Of a DNA stretch of 64,000 nucleotides, positions 53,001-61,207 are shown one piece after another. The stretch comes from Paenibacillus stellifer (lineage in GTDB: Bacteria; Bacillota; Bacilli; Paenibacillales; Paenibacillaceae). The notes beneath the pieces are model-generated. The model was given only the letters and a program-made list of their open reading frames with translations, was not told where the DNA came from and searched no databases. The position numbers and the translations under genes were made by a program. Position 1 is the stretch's first letter. Each line of letters starts with the position of its first letter. The DNA is taken from the NCBI RefSeq assembly GCF_000758685.1, contig NZ_CP009286.1, positions 1,952,501-2,016,500 on the forward strand. Direction: 5' to 3'.

Positions 53001-53861
53001 TTATTTGCTCATGACCGGTATCCAGACTTCGCAGCGGTAGTCCTCGGCAGAAGGATCGCCGGGAGGATACAGCTCGAATTCCGGGCCTCCGGAATGCTCA
53101 TAGCGTGTGCCGGGGAACCATTCCTGGAAGATGCGCTCCCACACCTTCTGGATGGCATGCGGCATCGGCCCGATTGAGGTGAAGACCGCCCAGGTAGCGG
53201 CAGGAATGACGGTAGAGGAGTACCCGTCCGGAACATCAGCTTCGCTCTCCACGGCGACCCAGTAGGAGAGCGTCTCCTGCTCATGCTTCACATCGGCGCA
53301 GATGCCGAGCAGGTCATGCACACCGCCTCCCAGCTCCACCAGCCGGTCCGAGCTTCCGTCGCTGTTGCAAGTGTCCCAGAACTTCGGAATCTCGCGAAGA
53401 TTCTCCCCATCCCGTGTTGTGGTCTCAAGCTTTCTCCCGATAACGCGAAACGCTTCCTTATGTTCGATACGATAGTCCATTTCTTTGTCTCCCTTCAAGG
53501 ATAGAGTAAAGGTGAGGCGCGGGAATGCCTTGAGGACGGTTCCCGGTTCACGGGCCGCCGAAGGCGAGATGCCATGGGCCTTCCGGAAGGCCTTGGCGAA
53601 TGCTTCCGGCGAGTCGTATCCGTATTTCAGCGACACATCCAGGACACGGACCGGCGACATGGCCAACTCCTGGGCGGCCAGCGTCAGCCGCCGCTTGCGG
53701 ATATACTCCGCTACAGTTACGCCTGTGACGAGATTGAACATCCGCTGAAAGTGGAAGGAGGAGGAGCAGGCTGCCTTTGCGATCTCCTCCATGTTCATCG
53801 GTTCGGTCATATGGTTCTCCATATAGTCCAAAGCATCCTTCATGCGGTTCAGCCATTCCAC
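53001..53861 (-). CDS. AraC-family regulator with GyrI-like effector domain
   Basis: A 286-residue regulator. The N-terminal AraC helix-turn-helix domain (about residues 5-105) has MNMEEIAKAACSSSFHFQRMF and SLKYGYDSPEAFAKAFRKAHG. The C-terminal half is a GyrI-like small-molecule-binding domain (about residues 125-285). This Rob/BmrR-type combination usually senses drugs. GTG 53861 follows AAAGGAG at ten bases; the reading from 53894 lacks that spacing. Confidence 0.88.
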   Translation of the reverse strand: MEWLNRMKDALDYMENHMTEPMNMEEIAKAACSSSFHFQRMFNLVTGVTVAEYIRKRRLTLAAQELAMSPVRVLDVSLKYGYDSPEAFAKAFRKAHGISPSAAREPGTVLKAFPRLTFTLSLKGDKEMDYRIEHKEAFRVIGRKLETTTRDGENLREIPKFWDTCNSDGSSDRLVELGGGVHDLLGICADVKHEQETLSYWVAVESEADVPDGYSSTVIPAATWAVFTSIGPMPHAIQKVWERIFQEWFPGTRYEHSGGPEFELYPPGDPSAEDYRCEVWIPVMSK

Positions 53862-54000
53862 AGCGAGCCATCTCCTTTGTCTACATCCTAACACCGGCTG
53901 CCGATGCCGGTCCTGTTCTTCCGTGCGTTCTTCGGACAGATCGGCGGGCCGGTCCGAGCTGCGGTCACTTTACCTGGGCGGATTCGCGTACCGCGGCACG

Positions 54001-54283
54001 CTACAGGCAGGCGTAGATGATATTTTTCAGACGCGGGTGCACGTAAGGCTCCTGATTGTTCAGCAAATGCTGCGCATACATTACGGTGAGCTTGGAAGCG
54101 GGATCAATGACCGCCAGACAGACATCCGGCGGCGCCGCTCCAGCCGAATTCACCGAGCGGGCTTAGCGATCCGCTGCGGTAATGGAACACCTTCTCGTTG
54201 CGGTGCATCACCATTACCTCCGCTCACGGAATGCGCCAGGAAGTAAGAGAATCGATAAATCGGGATAGCGGTGTAAAGTCCAT
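54001..54283 (-). pseudogene. Beta-lactamase-fold serine hydrolase remnant
   Basis: From ATG 54283 the frame reads MDFTPLSRFIDSLTSWRIP, then TGA at 54224-54226, then AEVMVMHRNEKVFHYRSG, which is the N-terminus of a class C-type beta-lactamase/serine hydrolase. It jumps directly into the C-terminal part, SPLGEFGWSGAAG, and after a frameshift near 54124 into AVIDPASKLTVMYAQHLLNN and the end at TAG 54001. More than 250 central residues, including the Ser-x-x-Lys region, are missing. The gene has a nonsense codon, an internal deletion and a frameshift. It is divergent from a MerR gene that also carries a deletion. Confidence 0.8.
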
Positions 54284-54409
54284 CTTTTCCCATCCTTTAT
54301 GTAGAAAGTTCTTCCTCCATTATTGGGCAGGCTGGCGATCCCTGCAACCGCTTTTTGGGAAGACGGGATCGGGTTAGTTATAATAAACAGCATGGAAAGG
54401 AGTTTCAAG

Positions 54410-54718
54410 ATGGAGAGGATGACCAGAGGCGAACTTGCGGAACGTACGGGCTTAACCGCTGCTACTATACGCTACTACGAAGATTACCTGGTGAAGATCA
54501 AATTTATCAAAGATGTGAAGTCATTGGGTCATAGACTGCAGGAGACGGAAGAATTGGGACAACCAGACTCGTATGCGAAAGGAGCGCTCGGTTTCTTGCT
54601 TAAAAACGCAGGCGGAGAATCCCGATATTTGAAAAAGGTTATGCAGGCAGCTTCGCATGAAATGGCGGTTCTGGTCGTTCTCAAGGCGATCTCAAGGACG
54701 GATGGGACATTTTCGTAA
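54410..54718 (+). CDS. MerR-family regulator with internal deletion, probably non-functional
   Basis: A 102-residue reading frame. The N-terminus is a clean MerR helix-turn-helix (MTRGELAERTGLTAATIRYYED), but it joins directly to DYLVKIKFIKDVKSLGHRLQETEEL. Relatives have about 20 more residues between, forming the wing and the start of the next helix, with EDY repeated at each side. A deletion between short GAAGATTA repeats would explain this. ATG 54410 follows AAAGGAG. It is divergent from the beta-lactamase-fold remnant, its likely former target. Confidence 0.7.
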   Translation: MERMTRGELAERTGLTAATIRYYEDYLVKIKFIKDVKSLGHRLQETEELGQPDSYAKGALGFLLKNAGGESRYLKKVMQAASHEMAVLVVLKAISRTDGTFS

Positions 54719-54722
54719 AAAC

Positions 54723-54776
54723 ACAGCGGCAGACCGGGAGGATTGATAATTCGCTCCCGATTTGCCGCTGTTTGCT
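54723..54776 (+). terminator. Terminator after the deleted MerR gene
   Basis: ACAGCGGCAGACCGGGA pairs, with mismatches, with TCCCGATTTGCCGCTGT; T-rich tail. Confidence 0.75.
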
Positions 54777-54879
54777 TATTGAAGCTTAATGCTGCGGGAC
54801 AGCCTCGGCGTCTAGCTCGTCGCCTCGGGGCTGCCGCTTGTGCAATGATCGAAGACCCCGATTCCGATTTCGCGGGTTC

Positions 54880-56568
54880 CTAAACGGCGCCGCCCAGCCG
54901 GTACACTCTGGCTTCGAAAGGACGAAGTACCGATATATCGTCCGGTACTTCGGCGTAGTTGCCGATGACCAGCTCTTTGACCTGTGCCAGCTCTTCCGTC
55001 AGGCCAATATCCTGCGGCACCTTGCAGAAGTTGAGCAGCACCAGCCAGCGCTCCTGGTCAAGCGTACGGGTGTAGGCGTAGATGAACTCATGATCCTGCA
55101 GAAGCAGCTCATAATCGCCATAGACCATAACAGGGTTATTCTTGCGCAGCTCGATCAGCCTCCGGTAATAGTGGAAGATCGAGTCCGGATCGGCCAAGGC
55201 TTGCTCGGCGTTAATTTCGGTATAGTTCGGATTCACTTCAATCCATGGGGTTCCGCTCGTAAATCCAGCTTGCGCAGAGGCATCCCACTGCATCGGCGTG
55301 CGCGCATTGTCGCGTCCTTTGATGTGAATGGATTGAAGCACCTCTTCATGCTTGGCGCCGCCTTCGGTCACTTTTTCCCGGTACATGTTCAGAATTTCAA
55401 TATCCTTGTAGTGCTCCAGGCTGGCGAACTTAACATTGGTCATGCCGATCTCCTCGCCCTGGTAAATATAAGGCGTTCCTTTCAGGGTGTGCAGCAGGGT
55501 GGCCAGCATCTTGGCGGAGATGACCCGGTATTCCCCGTCATCACCGAACCGGGACACCATGCGCGGCTGGTCATGGTTGTTCAGATACAGGCTGTTCCAG
55601 CCTTTATCGGCCAGTCCGACCTGCCATTTATGCAGAACGTCGCGAAGTTTGGCCAAGTTCCAAGGCACAACCTCCCATTTGCCGGTCGGGCCGGAGTCGA
55701 CATCCATATGCTCGAACTGGAACACCATCTGCAGCTCTTTGCGTTCCTCGTCCGTGTATAGAATCGCGTCCTCGACCGAGGCGCCAGGGGTTTCACCGAC
55801 CGTCATGATGTCGTACTTGGACAGCACGCTCCGGTTCATTTCCTGGAGATAGTCGTGGACTTTAGGACCGTTCATATAGAACTCGCCGCCGCCCGCCAGT
55901 TCACCCGGCTTCAATCCGTCCGACTCGACGGAAGGGAGGCCTTCGACCTTGGAGATCATGTTGATCACGTCCATCCGGAAGCCGTCTACGCCCTTGTCCA
56001 GCCAGAAGGCCATCATGTCATACAGCTCCTGGCGCAGCTTCGGGTTCTCCCAGTTGAGATCAGGCTGCTTGCGTGAGAACAGATGGAGATAATATTCGTC
56101 CGTCTTCTCGTCATACTCCCAGGCCGGACCGCTGAAGATGGAGCTCCAATTGTTCGGCAGGCTGCCGTCTTGCTGCGCCGGGCGCCAAATATAGTAATCC
56201 CGGTAAGGATTGTCCTTGGAGGAGCGCGATTGTATGAACCAGGCGTGTTCATCCGAGGAATGGTTGATGACAAGGTCCATCATCAGCTTGATGCCCCGGG
56301 CGTGCATGCCTTCCAGCAGTTCCTCCCAATCCTTCATTGTTCCAAAATCGTCCATAATGTCCTGGTAGTCGCTGATGTCGTAGCCGTTGTCATCATTCGG
56401 GGATTTGTACACCGGCGACAGCCAGATCACGTCCACACCCAGCGTCTTCAGATAGTCGAGACGGGAAATGATGCCCTGCAGATCACCGATGCCGTCACCG
56501 TTGCTGTCCTGGAAGCTTCGCGGATAAATCTGGTAGACGACGGCTTCTTTCCAAAAGGTTCAATTCAT
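54880..56568 (-). pseudogene. malL: Oligo-1,6-glucosidase (GH13) with TGA at codon 3
   Basis: GH13 alpha-glucosidase of the MalL type that releases glucose from isomaltose-like ends. From ATG 56568, which has AAAGGAG eight bases upstream, the frame reads MN, then TGA (56560-56562), then TFWKEAVVYQIYPRSFQDSN and an uninterrupted 560 residues to 54880. Catalytic residues are intact: Asp in GFRMDVIN, Glu in VGETPGAS, Asp in NNHDQPR. No in-frame start lies between the stop and the first conserved block; the first, GTG near 56445, would remove barrel strand one. The intact remainder suggests a very recent mutation, readthrough, or a sequencing error (TGG to TGA). Confidence 0.85.
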
Positions 56569-56611
56569 GGTAAAAGCTCCTTTCGCTTCTGTAAAATGTG
56601 AATGCGGACGG

Positions 56612-56655
56612 CAAAGCCCCCGCGCAGGCGGGGGTACCTGTTAGCGGGGGCTTTG
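56612..56655. terminator. Hairpin between GH65 and oligo-1,6-glucosidase genes
   Basis: CAAAGCCCCCGC pairs with GCGGGGGCTTTG, with an inner CCCCCGC/GCGGGGG alternative. It may be an attenuator or processing site in the operon. Confidence 0.55.
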
Positions 56656-56673
56656 TCCATTAAATTGTCGCCG

Positions 56674-56767
56674 GATCAAATCGTTACCGGAATGGATCGT
56701 TATGAGATTGGAATGTAACTGATCAGATCGTTCCGGATTAGATCGTTACTGATCAGATCGTTACCGG
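56674..56767. repeat. Imperfect short tandem repeats at the GH65 3' end
   Basis: Units of the type GATCAGATCGTTACCGG appear about five times (clear copies at 56674-56690, 56721-56735 and 56751-56767). The last copy includes the GH65 stop codon region, so the array could come from duplication of that gene end. Confidence 0.6.
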
Positions 56768-59071
56768 CACGTTCTGTGCGCTTACTGTGCTAAGGCCGCT
56801 CACGGTGTATTCTTTGTCAAAAATCGTGAGCGCAGCAGGCGTCTCGGTCTCGTTGGTTACCGTAACGCTCTGATCGGTTACAGTAATCTGGAGACGGGAG
56901 CCGCGGAACATGACTTTGAACGAATACGAGGTCCAGTGGCCCGGATTGGACGGCTTCAGGATCAGGCGGTCGTTCTGTACGCGGAGACCGCCGAAGCCGT
57001 GGACAATGGACATCCAGGTGCCCGCCATGCTTGTCGTATGGCAGCCGTCTTCGGTGTCATTGTTGTAGTTGTCCAGATCGAGCCGGGATGTCCGGAGATA
57101 CATTTCGTAAGCCTTCTCCTTGTACCCGAGCTCACTTGCCAGAATGGAGTGAATGCAAGGGGAGAGGGAGGACTCATGAACGGTGATCGGCTCGTAGAAG
57201 TCGAAGTTGCGTTTCTTGGTCTCCAGGTCATAGCGGTCGCTCAGGAAATACAGACCCTGCAGCACGTCAGCCTGCTTGATGTAGCAGGAGCGCAGGATGC
57301 GGTCCCAGGACCATTTCTGGTTCAGCGGCAGATTCTCGGGCGCCAGTTCCTTGACCGGGATGATCTGCTTGTCAAGGAAGCCGTCCTGCTGCAGGAAGAT
57401 GCCTTTTTCCTCGTCGGCCGGGTAGTACATTTTGGCGATAATGTCCGCCCACTTGTCTGTCTCGCTGTCCTGAAGGTTCAGCTTCTCTACAAGCTCGGCA
57501 TAGCGGGATTGTTCATTCTGGCGCAGATAGTCCAGCGCTTCCAGCGTGTACTCCATCGTCCAGGCGGCGATCCGGTTCGTGTACCAGTTGTTGTTGACGT
57601 TGTTCTCATACTCGTTCGGACCGGTAACGCCGAGCATCACGTATTTATCCTTATGCGCCACGTAGTGCACGCGTTCTTCCCAGAAGCGGGAAATTTCCGC
57701 CAGCACCTCAAGGCCATACTGGCCGAGGTAAGCTTTGTCTCCAGTGTAGTTCACATAGTCGTAAATCGCGTAGGCGATCGCTCCGTTGCGGTGAATTTCC
57801 TCGAACGTGATTTCCCATTCGTTATGGCATTCCTCGCCGTTCATCGTTACCATCGGATACAGCGCGCCCTTGGTGAAGCCGAGCTTGCGGGCATTCTCCT
57901 TCGCCTTCTCCAGATGCTTGTAGCGGTAGATCAGCAGGTTCCGGGCGATAGAGGAATCCGCTGTGCTGAGGTAGAACGGCACGCAGTAAGCTTCCGTATC
58001 CCAATAGGTGCTGCCGCCGTATTTCTCGCCGGTGAAGCCCTTCGGACCGATGTTGAGACGGTCGTCCTCGCCAGTGTACGTCTGGTTCAGCTGGAAAATA
58101 TTGAAGCGGATGCCCTGCTGCGCGGACGGATCGCCTTCGATGATAATGTCGCTTTCCTTCCATTTCTCTTTCCAGGCGTCTGCCTGCTCGGCCAGCAGCG
58201 CTACGAAGCCGGCTTCTCTGGCGGACTGCAGCGCTTCTTTCGCCGCTTCTACCAGCTGACCCAGCCCGTAGTTCCGGGAGGTTACACTTGCTGCGTATTT
58301 GTAAATCACCAGCTGCTCGTTCTCTTTAACAGGAACCTTCACGATATTCGCCACATATTTTTCGCGGTCAACCGTCTCGGCTTCGACGTCCAGCTTATTG
58401 CCGGCAACATGGATGTCATAGACCATAGCGGTTGTCACATGGAAATCCAGCTTCTTGGTCTTGAGCGTCACATAGCCGCTGCCGGACTCGACGTTCTTCT
58501 CGACTTCATTCCAGAACTTCTCGTCATAGTTGGAGTCTTTGTTCTTGACGTCGCCGTCAAGATAAGGGGTAACCGTAATGGTGCCGCTGAAGTTGAGCGG
58601 AGTGACGGAGTAACGAATCGCGCCGATCTCCCGGCGGGTCATGCTGACGAAGCGGATGCTCTCCACCTTCACAGTCTTGCCATCCTCCAGGGTGGCTGTG
58701 AAGCTGCGGGAGAGGTAGCCTTCTTGCATATTCAGCACACGGCGGAAATCCGTAACCGTGCAGGCTGCCAAATCAAGCGGCGTACCTTCGATGTCGATGT
58801 CAATTCCGATCCAGTTGGTGCTGTTCAGCACCTTGGCGAAGTATTCGGGATAGCCGTTCTTCCACCAGCCGACCCGGGTCTTGTCGGGATAGTACACACC
58901 TGCTACGTAGCTGCCCTGAAGGCTGTGACCGCTGTACTTCTCTTCAAAGTTGGCGCGGCCGCCCATATAACCGTTGCCCAGACTGAACACGCTCTCGGAG
59001 ATTTCCTGTGTCATGGGATCGAAGGATTCTTCAATAATGGACCATTCGTCGACTTTCAAGTATTGTTTCAT
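56753..59071 (-). CDS. GH65 disaccharide phosphorylase, probably maltose phosphorylase
   Basis: A 772-residue GH65 protein that cleaves a disaccharide with phosphate to beta-glucose 1-phosphate and glucose. It shows SLGNGYMGGRANFEEKYSG, YPMVTMNGEECHNEWEITFEE, and the catalytic Glu in GPNEYENNVNNNWYTNR, close to maltose phosphorylases. Kojibiose or trehalose specificity cannot be excluded. ATG 59071 has AAAGGAG at ten bases; TTG 59077 is too near. Flanked by pgmB, which uses the product, and an alpha-glucosidase, so maltose is the likely substrate. Confidence 0.9.
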   Translation of the reverse strand: MKQYLKVDEWSIIEESFDPMTQEISESVFSLGNGYMGGRANFEEKYSGHSLQGSYVAGVYYPDKTRVGWWKNGYPEYFAKVLNSTNWIGIDIDIEGTPLDLAACTVTDFRRVLNMQEGYLSRSFTATLEDGKTVKVESIRFVSMTRREIGAIRYSVTPLNFSGTITVTPYLDGDVKNKDSNYDEKFWNEVEKNVESGSGYVTLKTKKLDFHVTTAMVYDIHVAGNKLDVEAETVDREKYVANIVKVPVKENEQLVIYKYAASVTSRNYGLGQLVEAAKEALQSAREAGFVALLAEQADAWKEKWKESDIIIEGDPSAQQGIRFNIFQLNQTYTGEDDRLNIGPKGFTGEKYGGSTYWDTEAYCVPFYLSTADSSIARNLLIYRYKHLEKAKENARKLGFTKGALYPMVTMNGEECHNEWEITFEEIHRNGAIAYAIYDYVNYTGDKAYLGQYGLEVLAEISRFWEERVHYVAHKDKYVMLGVTGPNEYENNVNNNWYTNRIAAWTMEYTLEALDYLRQNEQSRYAELVEKLNLQDSETDKWADIIAKMYYPADEEKGIFLQQDGFLDKQIIPVKELAPENLPLNQKWSWDRILRSCYIKQADVLQGLYFLSDRYDLETKKRNFDFYEPITVHESSLSPCIHSILASELGYKEKAYEMYLRTSRLDLDNYNNDTEDGCHTTSMAGTWMSIVHGFGGLRVQNDRLILKPSNPGHWTSYSFKVMFRGSRLQITVTDQSVTVTNETETPAALTIFDKEYTVSGLSTVSAQNVPVTI

Positions 59072-59191
59072 ACTCAATCGGCTCCTTTAATAATAAATGT
59101 ATATATGAATAAATAGACGGCGGCTTTCCTGTGTAAACAGGCACTTCAACTCCGTATACCGGATGCCTGCTAAGACAGGAAGCATCCGGTG

Positions 59192-59854
59192 TTACACGGC
59201 GGAAAGGGCTTCGCGAAGCCGGACGACATTCATGTCCTGCAGGGAGGGAACGACGATATTCGCGGCTCCGAGCGTATCCGGTGAACCGATCCCTACGCTG
59301 GCCATGCCAGCGCGGCTGGCCGCTTCGACTCCGGCTTCGGCATCTTCGAAGACGATGCTGTTCTCAGCGGGAACGCCGAGTTCCTGAGCACCGAGAAGGA
59401 ATACTTCCGGATCGGGTTTGGCTGCAGAGGTCTTGGTTCCGTCGATGATCGCATCGAAGTAGGGAGTGAGTCCGGTATTGTTGAGAATGGTCATCGCATT
59501 TTTGCTTGCGGAGCCCAGAGCGACCTTAATGCCGTTATCGCGGCAGTCCTTCAGAAACTCGAGCGCTCCCGGCAGGATTTCCGAGCTGTCCATTTTGGAG
59601 ATGTATTCGACATAGCGGTTATTCTTCTCTTCGGCGAGTCTGGCCTTCTCGTCTTCACTGAAGGTGAGGCCGCCGATTTCAAGCAGGATGTTCAGGGATG
59701 CGGCGCGGCTAACGCCTTTCAGTCTTTCATTATCCTTCTCGGTAAATTCGAAGCCGAGCTTGTCAGCCAGTTCTTTCCAGGCAATATAATGATACTTCGC
59801 GGTATCGACGAGCACCCCGTCAAGATCGAACAGACAGGCTTGTATGGTATTCAT
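59192..59854 (-). CDS. pgmB: Beta-phosphoglucomutase
   Basis: A 220-residue HAD-family mutase converting beta-glucose 1-phosphate to glucose 6-phosphate. DLDGVLVDTA holds the nucleophile Asp and the acid/base Asp, LGSASKNA the Ser loop and SIVFEDAEAGVEAA the metal-binding part. It uses the GH65 product, linking both in one operon. ATG 59854 follows AAGGAGG; the reading from 59872 overlaps it. A LacI-type operator lies 97 bases upstream. Confidence 0.92.
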   Translation of the reverse strand: MNTIQACLFDLDGVLVDTAKYHYIAWKELADKLGFEFTEKDNERLKGVSRAASLNILLEIGGLTFSEDEKARLAEEKNNRYVEYISKMDSSEILPGALEFLKDCRDNGIKVALGSASKNAMTILNNTGLTPYFDAIIDGTKTSAAKPDPEVFLLGAQELGVPAENSIVFEDAEAGVEAASRAGMASVGIGSPDTLGAANIVVPSLQDMNVVRLREALSAV

Positions 59855-59947
59855 GGAATTGGCCTCCTTCATTTCATATTGTTGCCTAGTTTATAAGGGA
59901 GAATGTAGGTCGGTGCATGAAAATGCGAAACAAAGTGAAAGATTAAA

Positions 59948-59964
59948 GTGCAAACGTTTGTGCA
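59948..59964. promoter_or_regulatory. LacI-type operator upstream of pgmB
   Basis: GTGCAAACGTTTGTGCA contains the perfect palindrome CAAACGTTTG (59951-59960). It sits between the LacI gene and the pgmB operon and fits MalR/CcpA-type control. Confidence 0.75.
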
Positions 59965-60059
59965 ATCCTCCAAAAAATAAATGAAGCGCTTGAGGCTTCA
60001 TTTATTTTCTTAACGGAATGCGGGATTTCCTGACTATGATTTCCGAAGCTTCCAGGGTG

Positions 60060-61094
60060 TCACTTCTTCGGCGAATACATGGATGACTCCCGTACGATCA
60101 GCCGGTGGGGAATAATGAACCTGTTCGTGTAACCGGTCTCTTTATTCGGGCTCTGAATGCTTTGGATCAGCACCTGTGAGGCGGTGTACCCCAGATGATA
60201 GATGCCGATATCAATGCTGCTGATCGGCGGGCTGGAAAGCTCCGCAAGCGGGATGTTGTTAAAGCTGACAAGCGCCAGATCATTCGGGACCTTGAATTTC
60301 AGTTCATTCAGTCCGCGCAGCACCCCGAAGGATACCATATCGTCCACGACGACGAGCGCCGTCGGCCGGTTCGGCAGATTCATGAAGAACGACATGGCCC
60401 GGTAGCCGCTGTCTTGAAGAAACTCGCCTTCCACAATCCATTCGGGCCGGGATTCGAGACCATGTTCCTCAATGGCCTTGCGGTATCCCTGCAGCCGGTC
60501 CCGGGAGACGATCAGATTCGGAGGACCGCTGACAAAGCCGATTCGCTCGTGTCCCATCGAAATCAGGTGGGATGTTGCGTCATAAGCGGCCATCACGTTG
60601 TCGGTATCGACTGACAGCATGTCTTCATACTTGTCGCTTCGTCCGACCAGAACGCATGGATAGCCGTTGCTCTGCAGGAAATCAATTACCGCGTCATCCT
60701 TCCGGGAATAGAGCAGAATCGCTCCGTCCACCCGGCGGCCTTTCAGGAGACGCGATACCGCATCCAGCTCCTCCTTCTCGTTGGCGCCTGAACTGATGAG
60801 CACATCGTAACCCGAACGGCTGGCCTGCGTGACGATCCCGCGGATCAGTTCCATGAAGAAGAGATTGGAGAACAGCTCTTCCGCCGGCTTAGGCAGAATA
60901 ATGCAGATGCTGTTCGTCGTCTTCGAGACGAGGCTCTTCGCCATGATATTCGGGTGATAGCCCATTTCCTCCATGATGCCTTTAACTTTGCGGGAGGTTT
61001 CCACACTGATTCTCGGATGGCCCGACAACACCCGGGAAACCGTAGAGGGGGAAACGCCCGCTCTCTTGGCCACATCCTTGATGGTAACTGTCAT
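60060..61094 (-). CDS. LacI-family regulator (MalR-like)
   Basis: A 344-residue LacI/GalR regulator. Helix-turn-helix at residues 4-24 with TIKDVAKRAGVSPSTVSRVLSG, then a periplasmic-binding-type effector domain (AYDATSHLISMGHERIGFVSG). It sits between pgmB and neopullulanase genes and probably represses the maltodextrin genes through the CAAACGTTTG sites here. A related half-site (GAACCGTTTG, 61113-61122) lies next to its own start. ATG 61094 follows AAGGAGG. Confidence 0.9.
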   Translation of the reverse strand: MTVTIKDVAKRAGVSPSTVSRVLSGHPRISVETSRKVKGIMEEMGYHPNIMAKSLVSKTTNSICIILPKPAEELFSNLFFMELIRGIVTQASRSGYDVLISSGANEKEELDAVSRLLKGRRVDGAILLYSRKDDAVIDFLQSNGYPCVLVGRSDKYEDMLSVDTDNVMAAYDATSHLISMGHERIGFVSGPPNLIVSRDRLQGYRKAIEEHGLESRPEWIVEGEFLQDSGYRAMSFFMNLPNRPTALVVVDDMVSFGVLRGLNELKFKVPNDLALVSFNNIPLAELSSPPISSIDIGIYHLGYTASQVLIQSIQSPNKETGYTNRFIIPHRLIVRESSMYSPKK

Positions 61095-61112
61095 AGAAGC
61101 CTCCTTATGATG

Positions 61113-61122
61113 GAACCGTTTG
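61113..61122. promoter_or_regulatory. LacI-type half operator near the regulator start
   Basis: GAACCGTTTG resembles CAAACGTTTG in one half (complement CAAACGGTTC). It may allow autoregulation. Confidence 0.4.
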
Positions 61123-61207
61123 CTACGCTTATCTTAATCGAAGTTTTTTTAATTGTAAATAGACAAGCTGACAAGCCTTCTGATGTCAAACCCGGCTGTG
61201 GGCCGGG

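Noticed and set aside
53842..54246. A plus-strand frame over the AraC start and the hydrolase remnant
   Set aside because: It covers the reverse strand of two recognised coding traces and has no motif of its own.
54880..56568. TGA read as tryptophan as a genome-wide code change
   Set aside because: TGA ends many normal genes here, for example the permease-adjacent oxidase and the URO-D gene, so the code is standard.
56674..56767. CRISPR array
   Set aside because: Units are short, degenerate and without spacers of constant length, and there are no cas genes.
56936..59116. A 726-residue plus-strand open frame across the GH65 gene
   Set aside because: Antisense to a gene with clear GH65 motifs; length reflects codon bias of the real gene.
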